NCBI GenBank assembly: GCA_016206275.1
Contig: JACQRY010000176.1
Span: forward strand, 1-6,914
From: Nitrososphaerota archaeon
GTDB taxonomy: Archaea > Thermoproteota > Nitrososphaeria > Nitrososphaerales > JACQRY01
Direction of reading: 5' to 3'
Length of the DNA stretch: 6,914 nucleotides
Shown: piece by piece, positions 1 to 5,748 of the stretch
Numbering within the stretch: the first letter of the stretch is position 1
Layout of the letters: every line of letters begins with the position of its first letter
Made by a program: the position numbers and the translations under genes
The notes under the pieces: generated by a model
Told to the model about the DNA's origin: nothing
Seen by the model: only the letters and a program-made list of their open reading frames with translations
Database searches by the model: none

Positions 1-129
1 CTCTTCAACTAACAGCCCCCACTGTCTAACCTTCTCTAAAACAAAGGCACTAAAAGTGTGATGAAAAAGGCGAAAACCAAATACTTCCCCCGTAATATGG
101 GCGATTATTGCCGGTGTTGCCTTGACTAG
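1..129 (-). other. Open reading fragment at the left edge, possible remnant or 3'-running gene part
   Basis: On the minus strand 43 codons are open from just after a TAG at 130-132 to the window edge. The translation has a protein-like composition, including the stretches HITGEVFGFRLFHH and LEKVRQWGLLVEE. There is no ATG, GTG or TTG codon anywhere in the open stretch, so it cannot be an ordinary intact 5' end. It could be the decayed tail of a gene, the part downstream of a frameshift, or chance. The pattern of aromatic and basic residues followed by 'WGLLVEE' faintly recalls the C-terminal RuvC part of TnpB-like transposases, but the diagnostic downstream motif would lie outside the window. 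That is a guess. Confidence 0.2.
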
Positions 130-152
130 CTACAACTATTGCACCTATTTTT

Positions 153-189
153 CATGACATTGACGCTCCGACAATAACGTCGAGTCATG
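153..189. repeat. Imperfect inverted repeat upstream of the oxidoreductase promoter
   Basis: The outer arms CATGAC (153-158) and GTCATG (184-189) are perfect complements. The inner arms GACG (162-165) and CGTC (178-181) also pair, leaving a 3/2-nt internal bulge and a 12-nt loop. It ends about 20 bp before the TATA-like box of the oxidoreductase gene, so it could be a regulator-binding dyad or a hairpin at the end of the leftward neighbour. No run of T follows on either strand that would make it a convincing terminator. Confidence 0.35.
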
Positions 190-205
190 TTTCAGACAAA
201 GAATG

Positions 206-216
206 ATAATAAATAG
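206..216 (+). promoter_or_regulatory. TATA-like promoter element for the luciferase-like oxidoreductase
   Basis: The A/T-only run ATAATAAATA sits with its core centre about 28 bp before the GTG at 241. That is the spacing expected between an archaeal TATA box and a transcription start at or next to the start codon. There is no Shine-Dalgarno-like purine run before the GTG (the preceding bases are CTTCTGTTTC), which fits a leaderless mRNA. Confidence 0.5.
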
Positions 217-240
217 CTAATAAGATCACCCTTCTGTTTC

Positions 241-1341
241 GTGGAAATATCTCAGAGTCGGCACAAGTTAGGCGTCTTCGACCATGTGATGAGTAGACAA
301 GGTGCAGAATCATCCATCATCCTTGAAGAGCATCTTGAACAGGTGGAGCAGGCCGACAAGCTGGGCTTAGACTACTATTTTGTAGCTGAGCATCACGGGC
401 GAGGCGAATTCAATTCAACTCCGTCTCCCAACTGCTTCATCTCCGCTGCATCCCAGAGAACAAGACGCATCCGTCTGGGTCCTCTTGTCCTCGTCGTTCC
501 TCTCTATCATCCAGTTAGAATACTAGAGGAAGTTGCGATGCTCGATCATCTAACCTCTGGGCGATTGGAGGTAGGATTAGGATACGGCACAGGGCCAAGA
601 GAACTCTTGACCTATGGCGTAGACCCTGGTAGAAAGCTGGAGATGCTTCTCGAAGCCTTTGGGTTGATGAAACAGGCTTGGAGCCAAGGCGGAGTGAGTC
701 ATCAGGGAGAGTGGTATAAGTCGGTGGATGCGGGTGTACCGGTAGCTCTTCCTCTTCAGAAGCCGCACCCGCCTCTATGGTATCCGTGCAACGGCCCTGG
801 CCCTATCCCTTGGGCCGCGGAAAACAATATGGCGATCGCGACTCTAACCACTTTCGATAATTACAGAGCTAGGCTCAGAGAAATGTTTGACTTATACAAA
901 AGCAGTTGGAAACCTTCGGACAAGAAGCTGGCTCGTCCTCCCCTAAGTTTCTCAAGCATAATCTACGTCAGCGAAACAGATAGAAAAGCACTCGAAGAAG
1001 CAACCGAAGACATCCGAAGATTCTGGAGGATATGGTTCGGAACAAGCAGCAAGATCAATGTAGACCCTGAGGCCAAGAGGCGCTTAGAGTCTCTGGTTAA
1101 CTATACCTTTGACTCAGACAAGGAGCGAAAAGTGATAGTTGGAAGCTGTGAGACCGTCGCATCTCACCTAGCATCTATCTTCCATGATACTGGTGCGGAC
1201 TGTTTTCTGGGAGAGTTCTCCTTCGGATATCTTCCACAGAAGAAGGTGCTTAGCTCCATGGAGCTCTTCGCCAAAGAAGTGATCCCTATGCTTCATAAGA
1301 AGGCACAAGTACAGAACAAGCTTAGTCCTAGCAGTCCTTAA
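241..1341 (+). CDS. Luciferase-like (LLM class) flavin/F420-dependent oxidoreductase
   Basis: This is a 366-residue cytoplasmic TIM-barrel oxidoreductase of the bacterial luciferase superfamily, whose members use reduced FMN or F420 for monooxygenation or hydride transfer. Family hallmarks visible in order are GVFDH at the first strand, LDYYFVAEHH (residues 43-52, with the conserved Glu-His-His), the RIRLGPLVLVVPLYHPVR strand, LDHLTSGRLEVGLGYG (101-116) and a C-terminal LFAKEVIPML helix. The length is typical. The GTG start is chosen because a TAG closes the frame at 214-216, no other start lies between, and the N-terminus matches the family. It is probably the first gene of a two-gene transcript with the membrane protein 41 bp downstream. 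The substrate cannot be read from the sequence, and FMN versus F420 is unresolved, although F420 is common in archaea. The family call is firm; the reaction is not. Confidence 0.92.
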   Translation: MEISQSRHKLGVFDHVMSRQGAESSIILEEHLEQVEQADKLGLDYYFVAEHHGRGEFNSTPSPNCFISAASQRTRRIRLGPLVLVVPLYHPVRILEEVAMLDHLTSGRLEVGLGYGTGPRELLTYGVDPGRKLEMLLEAFGLMKQAWSQGGVSHQGEWYKSVDAGVPVALPLQKPHPPLWYPCNGPGPIPWAAENNMAIATLTTFDNYRARLREMFDLYKSSWKPSDKKLARPPLSFSSIIYVSETDRKALEEATEDIRRFWRIWFGTSSKINVDPEAKRRLESLVNYTFDSDKERKVIVGSCETVASHLASIFHDTGADCFLGEFSFGYLPQKKVLSSMELFAKEVIPMLHKKAQVQNKLSPSSP

Positions 1342-1367
1342 AACCAGGTCATCAATATGCAAGGCTT

Positions 1368-1374
1368 GGAGGAG
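1368..1374 (+). promoter_or_regulatory. Strong ribosome binding site that fixes a TTG start
   Basis: GGAGGAG lies 8 nt before the TTG at 1383. It is the only textbook Shine-Dalgarno sequence in the window and it precedes an operon-internal gene. This matches the archaeal habit of leaderless first genes and SD-led downstream genes. It supports the TTG over the out-of-frame ATG at 1357. Confidence 0.8.
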
Positions 1375-1382
1375 AGCTTCTC

Positions 1383-2210
1383 TTGAAAGCTAGGTACGCT
1401 GGCTTAATTCCACTCGTAATCATGTTGTCAGGCCTGCTGACCATAATTGTGAACTATTATCCAGAGCAAAACCTTCCTAAGAATTTGGTGTTTGAACTAC
1501 CGGCTCCGTTTTCTTTCGCACATTCTTTGTTCTTATCCATCAGCGCGTTAATCGTTGCATACTTCTTCGCCCGGGGCTTTTTGTCAAGTGGCTCCTTCAA
1601 CCTGGTTGCCCTAGGAACTGGGTCACTTGTCTTGGGTCTCGGATTTTTGGTGTCACAAATACTTGGGAACCCTCCTTTTAGAGGCCCGAACCACTTGGTG
1701 GCGATTTCCAACGCATCATTCCTCTTCGCCGGGATTTTCTTTGGCGTGTTTGTAACTTTAGGCCTGTTCGACAAGGGTTTGAAATTTGGGAAGCACACCG
1801 TGACCCTCTTTGTGAACTACCTTGGAGGCATCCTGCTAGTCATAGTATTGATATTGGCTGTAGAGCTGAAGTTGATACCTGATTTCTTCGTTCAGGGAGT
1901 AGGACCTACTCTGCTCCGAGCCCAAGTGCTGGGGGCCGCGACAGTGCTCTTCTCATATTCTTCCATAGTCTTAATGAGACAATACATGATTTCTCAAATA
2001 CCCATCCTCTACTGGTTCTCTCTTGGGCTGGCGTCGATCGCGATCGGTTTCCTAAGTGGCTTTCTCGGCACATTTCCAGGTGGGCCATTCTCATGGTTGG
2101 GCAGAATTTCGTTAGCTGTTGGAGGCATCTACTTTGTCGCTGCCATACTGGTAGCCTACAGGGAAACTGGAGCTAAAACAGCCAACTCGAGGAAATCTGG
2201 TCCGAACTGA
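1383..2210 (+). CDS. Eight-helix integral membrane protein, sensor-domain-like, no output domain
   Basis: This 275-residue hydrophobic protein has about eight predicted membrane helices, near residues 7-25, 44-64, 72-94, 104-128, 138-161, 178-198, 207-228 and 237-259, ending in a short polar tail. The last two helices carry YWFSLGLASIAIG...WLGRISLAVGGIY...AYRE. From memory this resembles the multi-helix membrane sensor modules (MASE-like) at the N-terminus of archaeal and bacterial histidine kinases, where 'W-x-GR....GG-x-Y' sits just before the cytoplasmic output domain. Here the protein stops 17 residues after that point, and the next 150 bp show no PAS or kinase-like coding sequence in any frame. 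The TTG start is supported by GGAGGAG at 1368-1374. It probably shares a transcript with the oxidoreductase upstream. Function is unknown: it may be a stand-alone receptor, a partner of a separate kinase, or an unrelated membrane protein. Confidence 0.8.
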   Translation: MKARYAGLIPLVIMLSGLLTIIVNYYPEQNLPKNLVFELPAPFSFAHSLFLSISALIVAYFFARGFLSSGSFNLVALGTGSLVLGLGFLVSQILGNPPFRGPNHLVAISNASFLFAGIFFGVFVTLGLFDKGLKFGKHTVTLFVNYLGGILLVIVLILAVELKLIPDFFVQGVGPTLLRAQVLGAATVLFSYSSIVLMRQYMISQIPILYWFSLGLASIAIGFLSGFLGTFPGGPFSWLGRISLAVGGIYFVAAILVAYRETGAKTANSRKSGPN

Positions 2211-2266
2211 CTGGTTTCCTGCTTGGGGCGCATAACTTGGCTGGGTATGCACATGCTCATTAAGCC

Positions 2267-2311
2267 GATAAGACAAACTAGAACGATGGCACTATGTTCA
2301 ATTGTCTTATC
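2267..2311. repeat. Perfect 10-bp inverted repeat upstream of the M20 peptidase promoter
   Basis: GATAAGACAA (2267-2276) and TTGTCTTATC (2302-2311) are exact reverse complements separated by 25 bp. The right arm ends about 15 bp before the TATA-like box at 2326, next to where TFB would bind. The arms are A/T-rich, and the loop is long for a terminator of the membrane gene that ends at 2210. A pair of regulator half-sites is therefore the more natural reading. Confidence 0.45.
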
Positions 2312-2325
2312 AAACTCTGACGAAC

Positions 2326-2337
2326 AATAAATATTAG
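2326..2337 (+). promoter_or_regulatory. TATA-like promoter element for the M20 peptidase gene
   Basis: The run AATAAATATTAG is centred about 33 bp before the TTG start at 2365. It would place transcription initiation near 2357-2359 and give a leader of only about 6-8 nt. A promoter here is needed because the M20 gene is 154 bp from the preceding stop codon. Confidence 0.5.
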
Positions 2338-2351
2338 TCTAATGAACACCG

Positions 2352-2374
2352 TTGAAGGATCGTCTTGAAGGATC
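2352..2374 (+). repeat. 10-bp direct repeat spanning the M20 start codon
   Basis: TTGAAGGATC occurs at 2352-2361 and again at 2365-2374, 13 bp apart. The second copy contains the TTG start codon. AAGGA inside the first copy (2355-2359) could act as a weak Shine-Dalgarno 5 nt before the TTG. An 8-codon reading frame starting ATG at 2342 ends with a TGA at 2366-2368 that overlaps the TTG. Confidence 0.4.
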
Positions 2375-3546
2375 CTGCAGAGCTGATGCGGGGCGACGAG
2401 GTAATTCACCTCACCAGTAACTTGGTTAAGATCCCCAGTGAGAATCCTCCTGGAGAAGAGGAAGAGGCTGCGGAGTTTGTAGCGGAATTCTTGAATGGTT
2501 TGGGATTCTCAGTTGAAATCTATGAGGTTCTACCTAAAAGACCTAACGTAGTAGCTAGGTTGAAGGGGTCTGAAAGCAAGCCTGTCTTGATGTTCAACGG
2601 TCACCTTGACGTGGTTCCAGCAGGTGAAAGGTCAGCTTGGAGCTTCAACCCATACTCAGGCTCCATCAGAGATGGGCGTGTCCATGGCCGGGGATCCACT
2701 GACATGAAGGGTGGTCTCGCCGCGATACTTGTAGCTGCCAAGACTCTGGTTGAACAAGATTTCCGATTGAAGGGCGATCTTGTCGTGTCAGCAGTGATGG
2801 ATGAGGAATCAATGGGTTTGGGGGCTAGCAGTCTGGTGGACCGGGGTTACAAGGCTGATATGGCTGTCATCGGAGAACCTACAAACCTTGAGATCCAGAG
2901 GGCTCATAAGGGCACGCTTTGGCTTGAGATTACTACTCGTGGAGTCTCGGGCCATTCAAGCAGGATCCGATCTTCCGGTAAAGATGTTCCTGTAAACGCG
3001 GTCTTCAAGATGGCTAAGCTAATCTCCGCTCTCGAAGAGCATCTAAGGAATTTGGAGACTAGGAGGAACGATGTGGTGGGAAATCCCACTGTCAATGTGG
3101 GTAGGATCGAAGGAGGAGTGAAGGTGAATGTGGTTCCAGATTTCTGTCGGGTTGAAGTTGACCGGAGGCTTGTGCCTGGAGAGTCGCCTGAAAAGGCCAA
3201 AGATGAGATTGAGTCTCTATTGAAGAAGCTTGGCGACGCGGATCCTGAGTTCAAGGCTGAAGTCAGGATTATTTCTCAAAGAGAGGCAGCTGAGATCCCT
3301 GAGGCTGAAAAAGTAGTCACTGCTTGCAGAGAAGCGGTCAAAGCTGTCAAAGGTGCAGCCAAGATAGGGGGCTTCCCTGCCACCAGCGACATGAGCATCT
3401 TGGTCAACCGTGGAAGAATACCTACAGTAATACTTGGGCCTGGCAGGCTTGAGCAAGCCCATGTAGCTGATGAATACGTGGATGCTGTTCAGGTTGTTGA
3501 CGCTGCGAAGATTTACGCGAAGATAGCTGCAAACATACTGGGATAG
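2365..3546 (+). CDS. M20-family zinc metallopeptidase/deacylase (ArgE/DapE/ACY1 type)
   Basis: This 393-residue cytoplasmic hydrolase should cleave an amide bond in an acylated amino acid or small peptide with two Zn or Co ions. The full metal and catalytic set is visible: H80 and D82 in NGHLDVVP, D113 in GRGSTDMKGG, the catalytic base E147 and metal ligand E148 in MDEES, E171 in GEPT, and H366 in EQAHVADE. The lid/dimerisation domain spans roughly 180-290, with GVSGHSS and NVVPDFCRVEVDRRLVPGE. Length is normal for the family. The TTG start is the first possible after an in-frame TGA at 2353-2355; an ATG at codon 8 (2386) is an alternative. It stands alone with its own promoter. No lysine or arginine biosynthesis genes surround it, so ArgE, DapE, LysK and general aminoacylase or carboxypeptidase roles cannot be separated. 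It is convergent with the next gene, 12 bp away. Confidence 0.93.
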   Translation: MKDPAELMRGDEVIHLTSNLVKIPSENPPGEEEEAAEFVAEFLNGLGFSVEIYEVLPKRPNVVARLKGSESKPVLMFNGHLDVVPAGERSAWSFNPYSGSIRDGRVHGRGSTDMKGGLAAILVAAKTLVEQDFRLKGDLVVSAVMDEESMGLGASSLVDRGYKADMAVIGEPTNLEIQRAHKGTLWLEITTRGVSGHSSRIRSSGKDVPVNAVFKMAKLISALEEHLRNLETRRNDVVGNPTVNVGRIEGGVKVNVVPDFCRVEVDRRLVPGESPEKAKDEIESLLKKLGDADPEFKAEVRIISQREAAEIPEAEKVVTACREAVKAVKGAAKIGGFPATSDMSILVNRGRIPTVILGPGRLEQAHVADEYVDAVQVVDAAKIYAKIAANILG

Positions 3547-3558
3547 GCGTTTCAGGTC

Positions 3559-4707
3559 TTAGGTTCCTTGACTGGCTCGCGTTGCCATAATAGTCTTCTC
3601 CGCTATCAAGATGTTTCCAAACTTAGTGCTAAGTAGACTGGCTGCAACTCCCGCTACTAACATTGGAACAATTAACATAGGGATCATGTTGCTAGAGGCT
3701 CCAGTCCACAAATCTACGGATCTAAACCCGTCGAGGAATGATGCAAAAGGCCCGATCAAAGCACCTGCCACAAGCATTTTTGTTCTTGACACTGATGCAT
3801 CCAGCAGTAGATCGTATAGCACTATGGGAACGAGGAATGATAAGTATATGGGGATGAAAGAGGATATTCCGGGCCCTGTCAACCCTGTCGCAGCTTCTTG
3901 TCCGTCTCCAAGTACAACGGCTCTGAAGCCTAAGTTGGTTGTAGCCGATACAGCCGCAGATAACGCAGCGATTATTGATACTGCACCTCTCCGCTTCATG
4001 ATACTCTTCGTTGTGAAAAGCACCAATGTGCCCGTCAAAGCAAGCAGCACAACAGCTGCACCTATGAATACAGTTCGAAACGTCTGCCTGACAAAATCGC
4101 TACTCAGATTGAAGGTGTAAGCCATTCCGCCAACATCTGTTAACAAGTAGACCACGCTGTTCAGAACCAGCCATAAGGTGGTAAGTGAGATAATTACCAG
4201 CAGATGAAGCCATCTTGAAGAGGCGTTGAATCCGCCTGATTCTATGTGCGCCTGATATGCTCTTAGCAGGCGTACGCTTCCCAAAGCCATGCCGAAGCCT
4301 ACAAGAATGATTCCGGTGATCAACACGCTGTGCGAGGGGGTGAAGAGAAAGGGGTCGAAACCGTAGGTTTCATGCCACCAGAAGTCAAATGGTCCTGCAA
4401 TAAGCTGCAAAGCTCCGCCCATGGAAGCGATTAGTAGACCAGTGAGAAGAGTTTTTTCCGTGCCTTCACGCCTGAAGACCGTTATCCTAAGAACGAGGCC
4501 TATTGCAGAGACTACGATTGCCAACGCTACTCCTGTGTACAAGACAGTGTGCGGTACCGTGAAGAAGGTTTCAACTAGCCCTAGAATATGCCATGAGACA
4601 TCCCAGTATCCTCCTGATATCTGCAGAAAAGCACCTAAAACACCTATGGTGTATACTAGAACTAGGCTGTTTCTTGAAGGCACTTTCAAATCTAAGTGCG
4701 CCCCCAA
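3559..4707 (-). CDS. Multi-pass membrane protein with duplicated D-x3-H...H motif, TetR-linked
   Basis: This 382-residue protein has about ten predicted membrane helices (near residues 12-31, 53-75, 87-106, 126-149, 166-189, 209-232, 240-260, 280-302, 310-328 and 340-360). Its N-terminal third is an internal duplication. LQISGGYWDVSWH with FFTVPHTVLYTG (28-58) aligns with LQLIAGPFDFWWH with LFTPSHSVLITG (100-132) at an offset of 72-73 residues. The copies share D36/H40/H53 and D108/H112/H126. Paired Asp/His residues at helix ends suggest metal or haem binding, which is inference. I do not recognise a characterised family, though similar WD..WH...PH motifs occur, as I recall, in uncharacterised bacterial membrane proteins. 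The TTG start directly follows an in-frame TAA and lies about 26 bp from a consensus TATA box, so the mRNA is probably leaderless. It is divergent from the TetR gene, with a palindrome over its promoter, and is the likely regulatory target. Confidence 0.85.
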   Translation of the reverse strand: MGAHLDLKVPSRNSLVLVYTIGVLGAFLQISGGYWDVSWHILGLVETFFTVPHTVLYTGVALAIVVSAIGLVLRITVFRREGTEKTLLTGLLIASMGGALQLIAGPFDFWWHETYGFDPFLFTPSHSVLITGIILVGFGMALGSVRLLRAYQAHIESGGFNASSRWLHLLVIISLTTLWLVLNSVVYLLTDVGGMAYTFNLSSDFVRQTFRTVFIGAAVVLLALTGTLVLFTTKSIMKRRGAVSIIAALSAAVSATTNLGFRAVVLGDGQEAATGLTGPGISSFIPIYLSFLVPIVLYDLLLDASVSRTKMLVAGALIGPFASFLDGFRSVDLWTGASSNMIPMLIVPMLVAGVAASLLSTKFGNILIAEKTIMATRASQGT

Positions 4708-4711
4708 TTAA

Positions 4712-4727
4712 ACTGACCGATCAGTCA
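4712..4727. promoter_or_regulatory. Candidate TetR-family operator
   Basis: TGACCGATCAGTCA (4714-4727) and the overlapping ACTGACCGATCAGT (4712-4725) are near-perfect palindromes, each matching at 12 of 14 positions. TGAC-N6-GTCA arms of this kind are typical of TetR-family operators. The site lies between the TATA box (4729-4736) and the predicted start (4707) of the minus-strand membrane gene, where a bound dimer would block RNA polymerase. It is over 60 bp upstream of the TetR gene's own start, so direct autorepression is less obvious. Confidence 0.65.
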
Positions 4728-4728
4728 A

Positions 4729-4736
4729 TATTTAAA
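4729..4736 (-). promoter_or_regulatory. Consensus archaeal TATA box for the membrane protein gene
   Basis: TTTAAATA, read on the minus strand, is centred about 26 bp before the TTG start at 4707. That is essentially ideal for transcription starting at the start codon. It is the best TATA match in the window and sits directly beside the candidate operator. Confidence 0.7.
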
Positions 4737-4749
4737 CCTGTGGGTTACC

Positions 4750-4757
4750 TTAAAATA
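4750..4757 (+). promoter_or_regulatory. TATA-like element for the TetR gene, flanked by a short inverted repeat
   Basis: TTAAAATA is centred about 35 bp before the ATG at 4789, giving a leader of roughly 9 nt. The complementary 6-mers ACCTGT (4736-4741) and ACAGGT (4757-4762), spaced 21 bp centre to centre, bracket this promoter. Only 13 bp separate it from the divergent TATA box at 4729-4736, so the two TFB/TBP complexes would stand back to back and might compete. Confidence 0.45.
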
Positions 4758-4788
4758 CAGGTCGCTAACAACACACCACCGCATACAG

Positions 4789-5391
4789 ATGCCAAGGGTC
4801 TACCCCGAATACAAGACCGAAGCAAAGAGCAGAATACTAAGAGCCTCTCTCCAAGCCTTCTCGGAAAAAGGCTATGACGGGACCACCATGAACGATGTAG
4901 CTAAAAGACTGGGGGTAAGCAAAGGAGCTCTCTATCTATACTTCAAAAGCAAGGGAGAACTCTTCAAAGAAATATGTGAACTAGGCCCCCAGATTCTAGT
5001 TAAAATCATGTTCACAAGTTTCAAAGATGGAGACTTGCTGGAGAACGCTGAAACCTTCTTCAACATGATGCTAGAGCAATCGGTTTGGACACCGAACCTA
5101 AGCTTCGAGATTCTTTCAGAATCATCTAGGAACCCTACCCTTAAGAAAATGGTTAAACAGAACTATGACAAGACTCTGAACACAGTTAGAGCGTTCCTAG
5201 AAGAACAGAAGCGAAAAGGGGTTCTCAAACGGGATTTGGAGACTCACCAGCTCGCTATGGGCCTTGTAGCATTATTCGACGGTTTAATGGCCAGTCTTCT
5301 AATTGGAACTGGCGAAGCGGAGGCAAAACAGGCGTGGAACCAGACAGTGAAAGCTATGCTTCACGGCACTTTAACAAGGGCCTCACCCTAG
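4789..5391 (+). CDS. TetR/AcrR-family transcriptional regulator
   Basis: This 200-residue cytoplasmic regulator probably binds DNA as a dimer and is released by a small ligand. The N-terminal TetR domain is textbook: RILRASLQAFSEKGYDGTT (residues 15-33) leads into a helix-turn-helix, DVAKRLGVSKGALYLYFKSK (36-55), followed by GELF. Residues from about 65 to 200 form the helical ligand-binding and dimerisation part, which varies between members and does not reveal the ligand. Length is typical. The ATG at 4789 begins ten residues before the first DNA-binding helix, as is usual. The gene is divergent from the membrane protein across 81 bp that hold a TetR-like palindrome, so that gene is the obvious target. 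By analogy with other TetR/membrane pairs the ligand may be something the membrane protein handles, but this is inference. It is convergent, 13 bp away, with the zinc-ribbon gene. Confidence 0.93.
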   Translation: MPRVYPEYKTEAKSRILRASLQAFSEKGYDGTTMNDVAKRLGVSKGALYLYFKSKGELFKEICELGPQILVKIMFTSFKDGDLLENAETFFNMMLEQSVWTPNLSFEILSESSRNPTLKKMVKQNYDKTLNTVRAFLEEQKRKGVLKRDLETHQLAMGLVALFDGLMASLLIGTGEAEAKQAWNQTVKAMLHGTLTRASP

Positions 5392-5404
5392 CATTCAGAG
5401 ATAA

Positions 5405-5728
5405 TTATTCGTCTTCCCTCAGATCCAACCCGATCTTGTGCGCTATTCTGCGAAGTCTAGTATGATGTCTGAGATTCGTCTTGTCCCGCGTGACCGTCTT
5501 CTCCACAAAAAACCTGTCTTGACTATTCAACAAATCCCTCTTTTCCAAGACCCGTTGCATAAGAACTCTATACAGCGTTATCCGTCGTCGTCGCCTCCTA
5601 ACAGTTCTATTCTGCCACTCATAGTTGCACTTGTCACAATGATAGTGCTTCCCTCGGGAAGCCTTTGTTGGCACTACTATGACTCTATGGGTGCCACAGT
5701 TAGGACAGCGCGTAGGCAGCGACTTCAA
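5405..5728 (-). CDS. Small zinc-ribbon protein with poly-arginine segment
   Basis: This 107-residue, very basic protein has an N-terminal zinc ribbon: C8-P-N-C11 and C31-D-K-C34, with 19 residues between the pairs, as in ribbons of transcription factors, RNA polymerase subunits and transposases. Residues 41-49 form RTVRRRRRR, a strong nucleic-acid-binding signal. The remaining 58 residues look helical and are also rich in Arg, Lys and His. DNA or RNA binding is therefore likely, but I recognise no named family. The TTG start comes just after an in-frame TGA and leaves a complete ribbon; the next Met is residue 57, too late. It begins 20 bp after the stop of another zinc-ribbon gene on the same strand, so the two are probably co-transcribed from the promoter at 5953-5960. 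No convincing Shine-Dalgarno precedes it. Confidence 0.75.
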   Translation of the reverse strand: MKSLPTRCPNCGTHRVIVVPTKASRGKHYHCDKCNYEWQNRTVRRRRRRITLYRVLMQRVLEKRDLLNSQDRFFVEKTVTRDKTNLRHHTRLRRIAHKIGLDLREDE

Positions 5729-5748
5729 TGTTCATGCACATCTTTACC

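Noticed and set aside
1457..1798. 113-codon minus-strand open frame inside the eight-helix membrane gene
   Set aside because: Antisense to a hydrophobic gene with a strong ribosome binding site; its Lys/Pro/Asn-rich translation looks like a shadow.
2267..2311. Inverted repeat read as an intrinsic terminator for the membrane gene
   Set aside because: The loop is 25 nt, the stem is A/T-rich and no T-run follows. It also lies 57 bp past the stop but close to the next promoter.
2904..3254. 116-codon minus-strand open frame inside the M20 gene
   Set aside because: Antisense shadow of a gene with every catalytic residue intact; the translation has no recognisable domain and no promoter of its own.
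2365..3546. Specific naming of the M20 gene as argE, dapE or lysK
   Set aside because: The catalytic residues are shared by all these enzymes, and no biosynthetic neighbours are present to choose between them.
3611..4120. 169-codon plus-strand open frame opposite the ten-helix membrane gene
   Set aside because: It lies wholly antisense to a gene with clear membrane-helix and motif structure. Its Ser/Thr/Pro/Ala-rich translation is what the reverse of hydrophobic codons gives.
4593..4877. 94-codon plus-strand frame crossing the divergent promoter region into the TetR gene
   Set aside because: It overlaps both the membrane gene (antisense) and the TetR helix-turn-helix region in another frame, and it spans the operator and TATA boxes.
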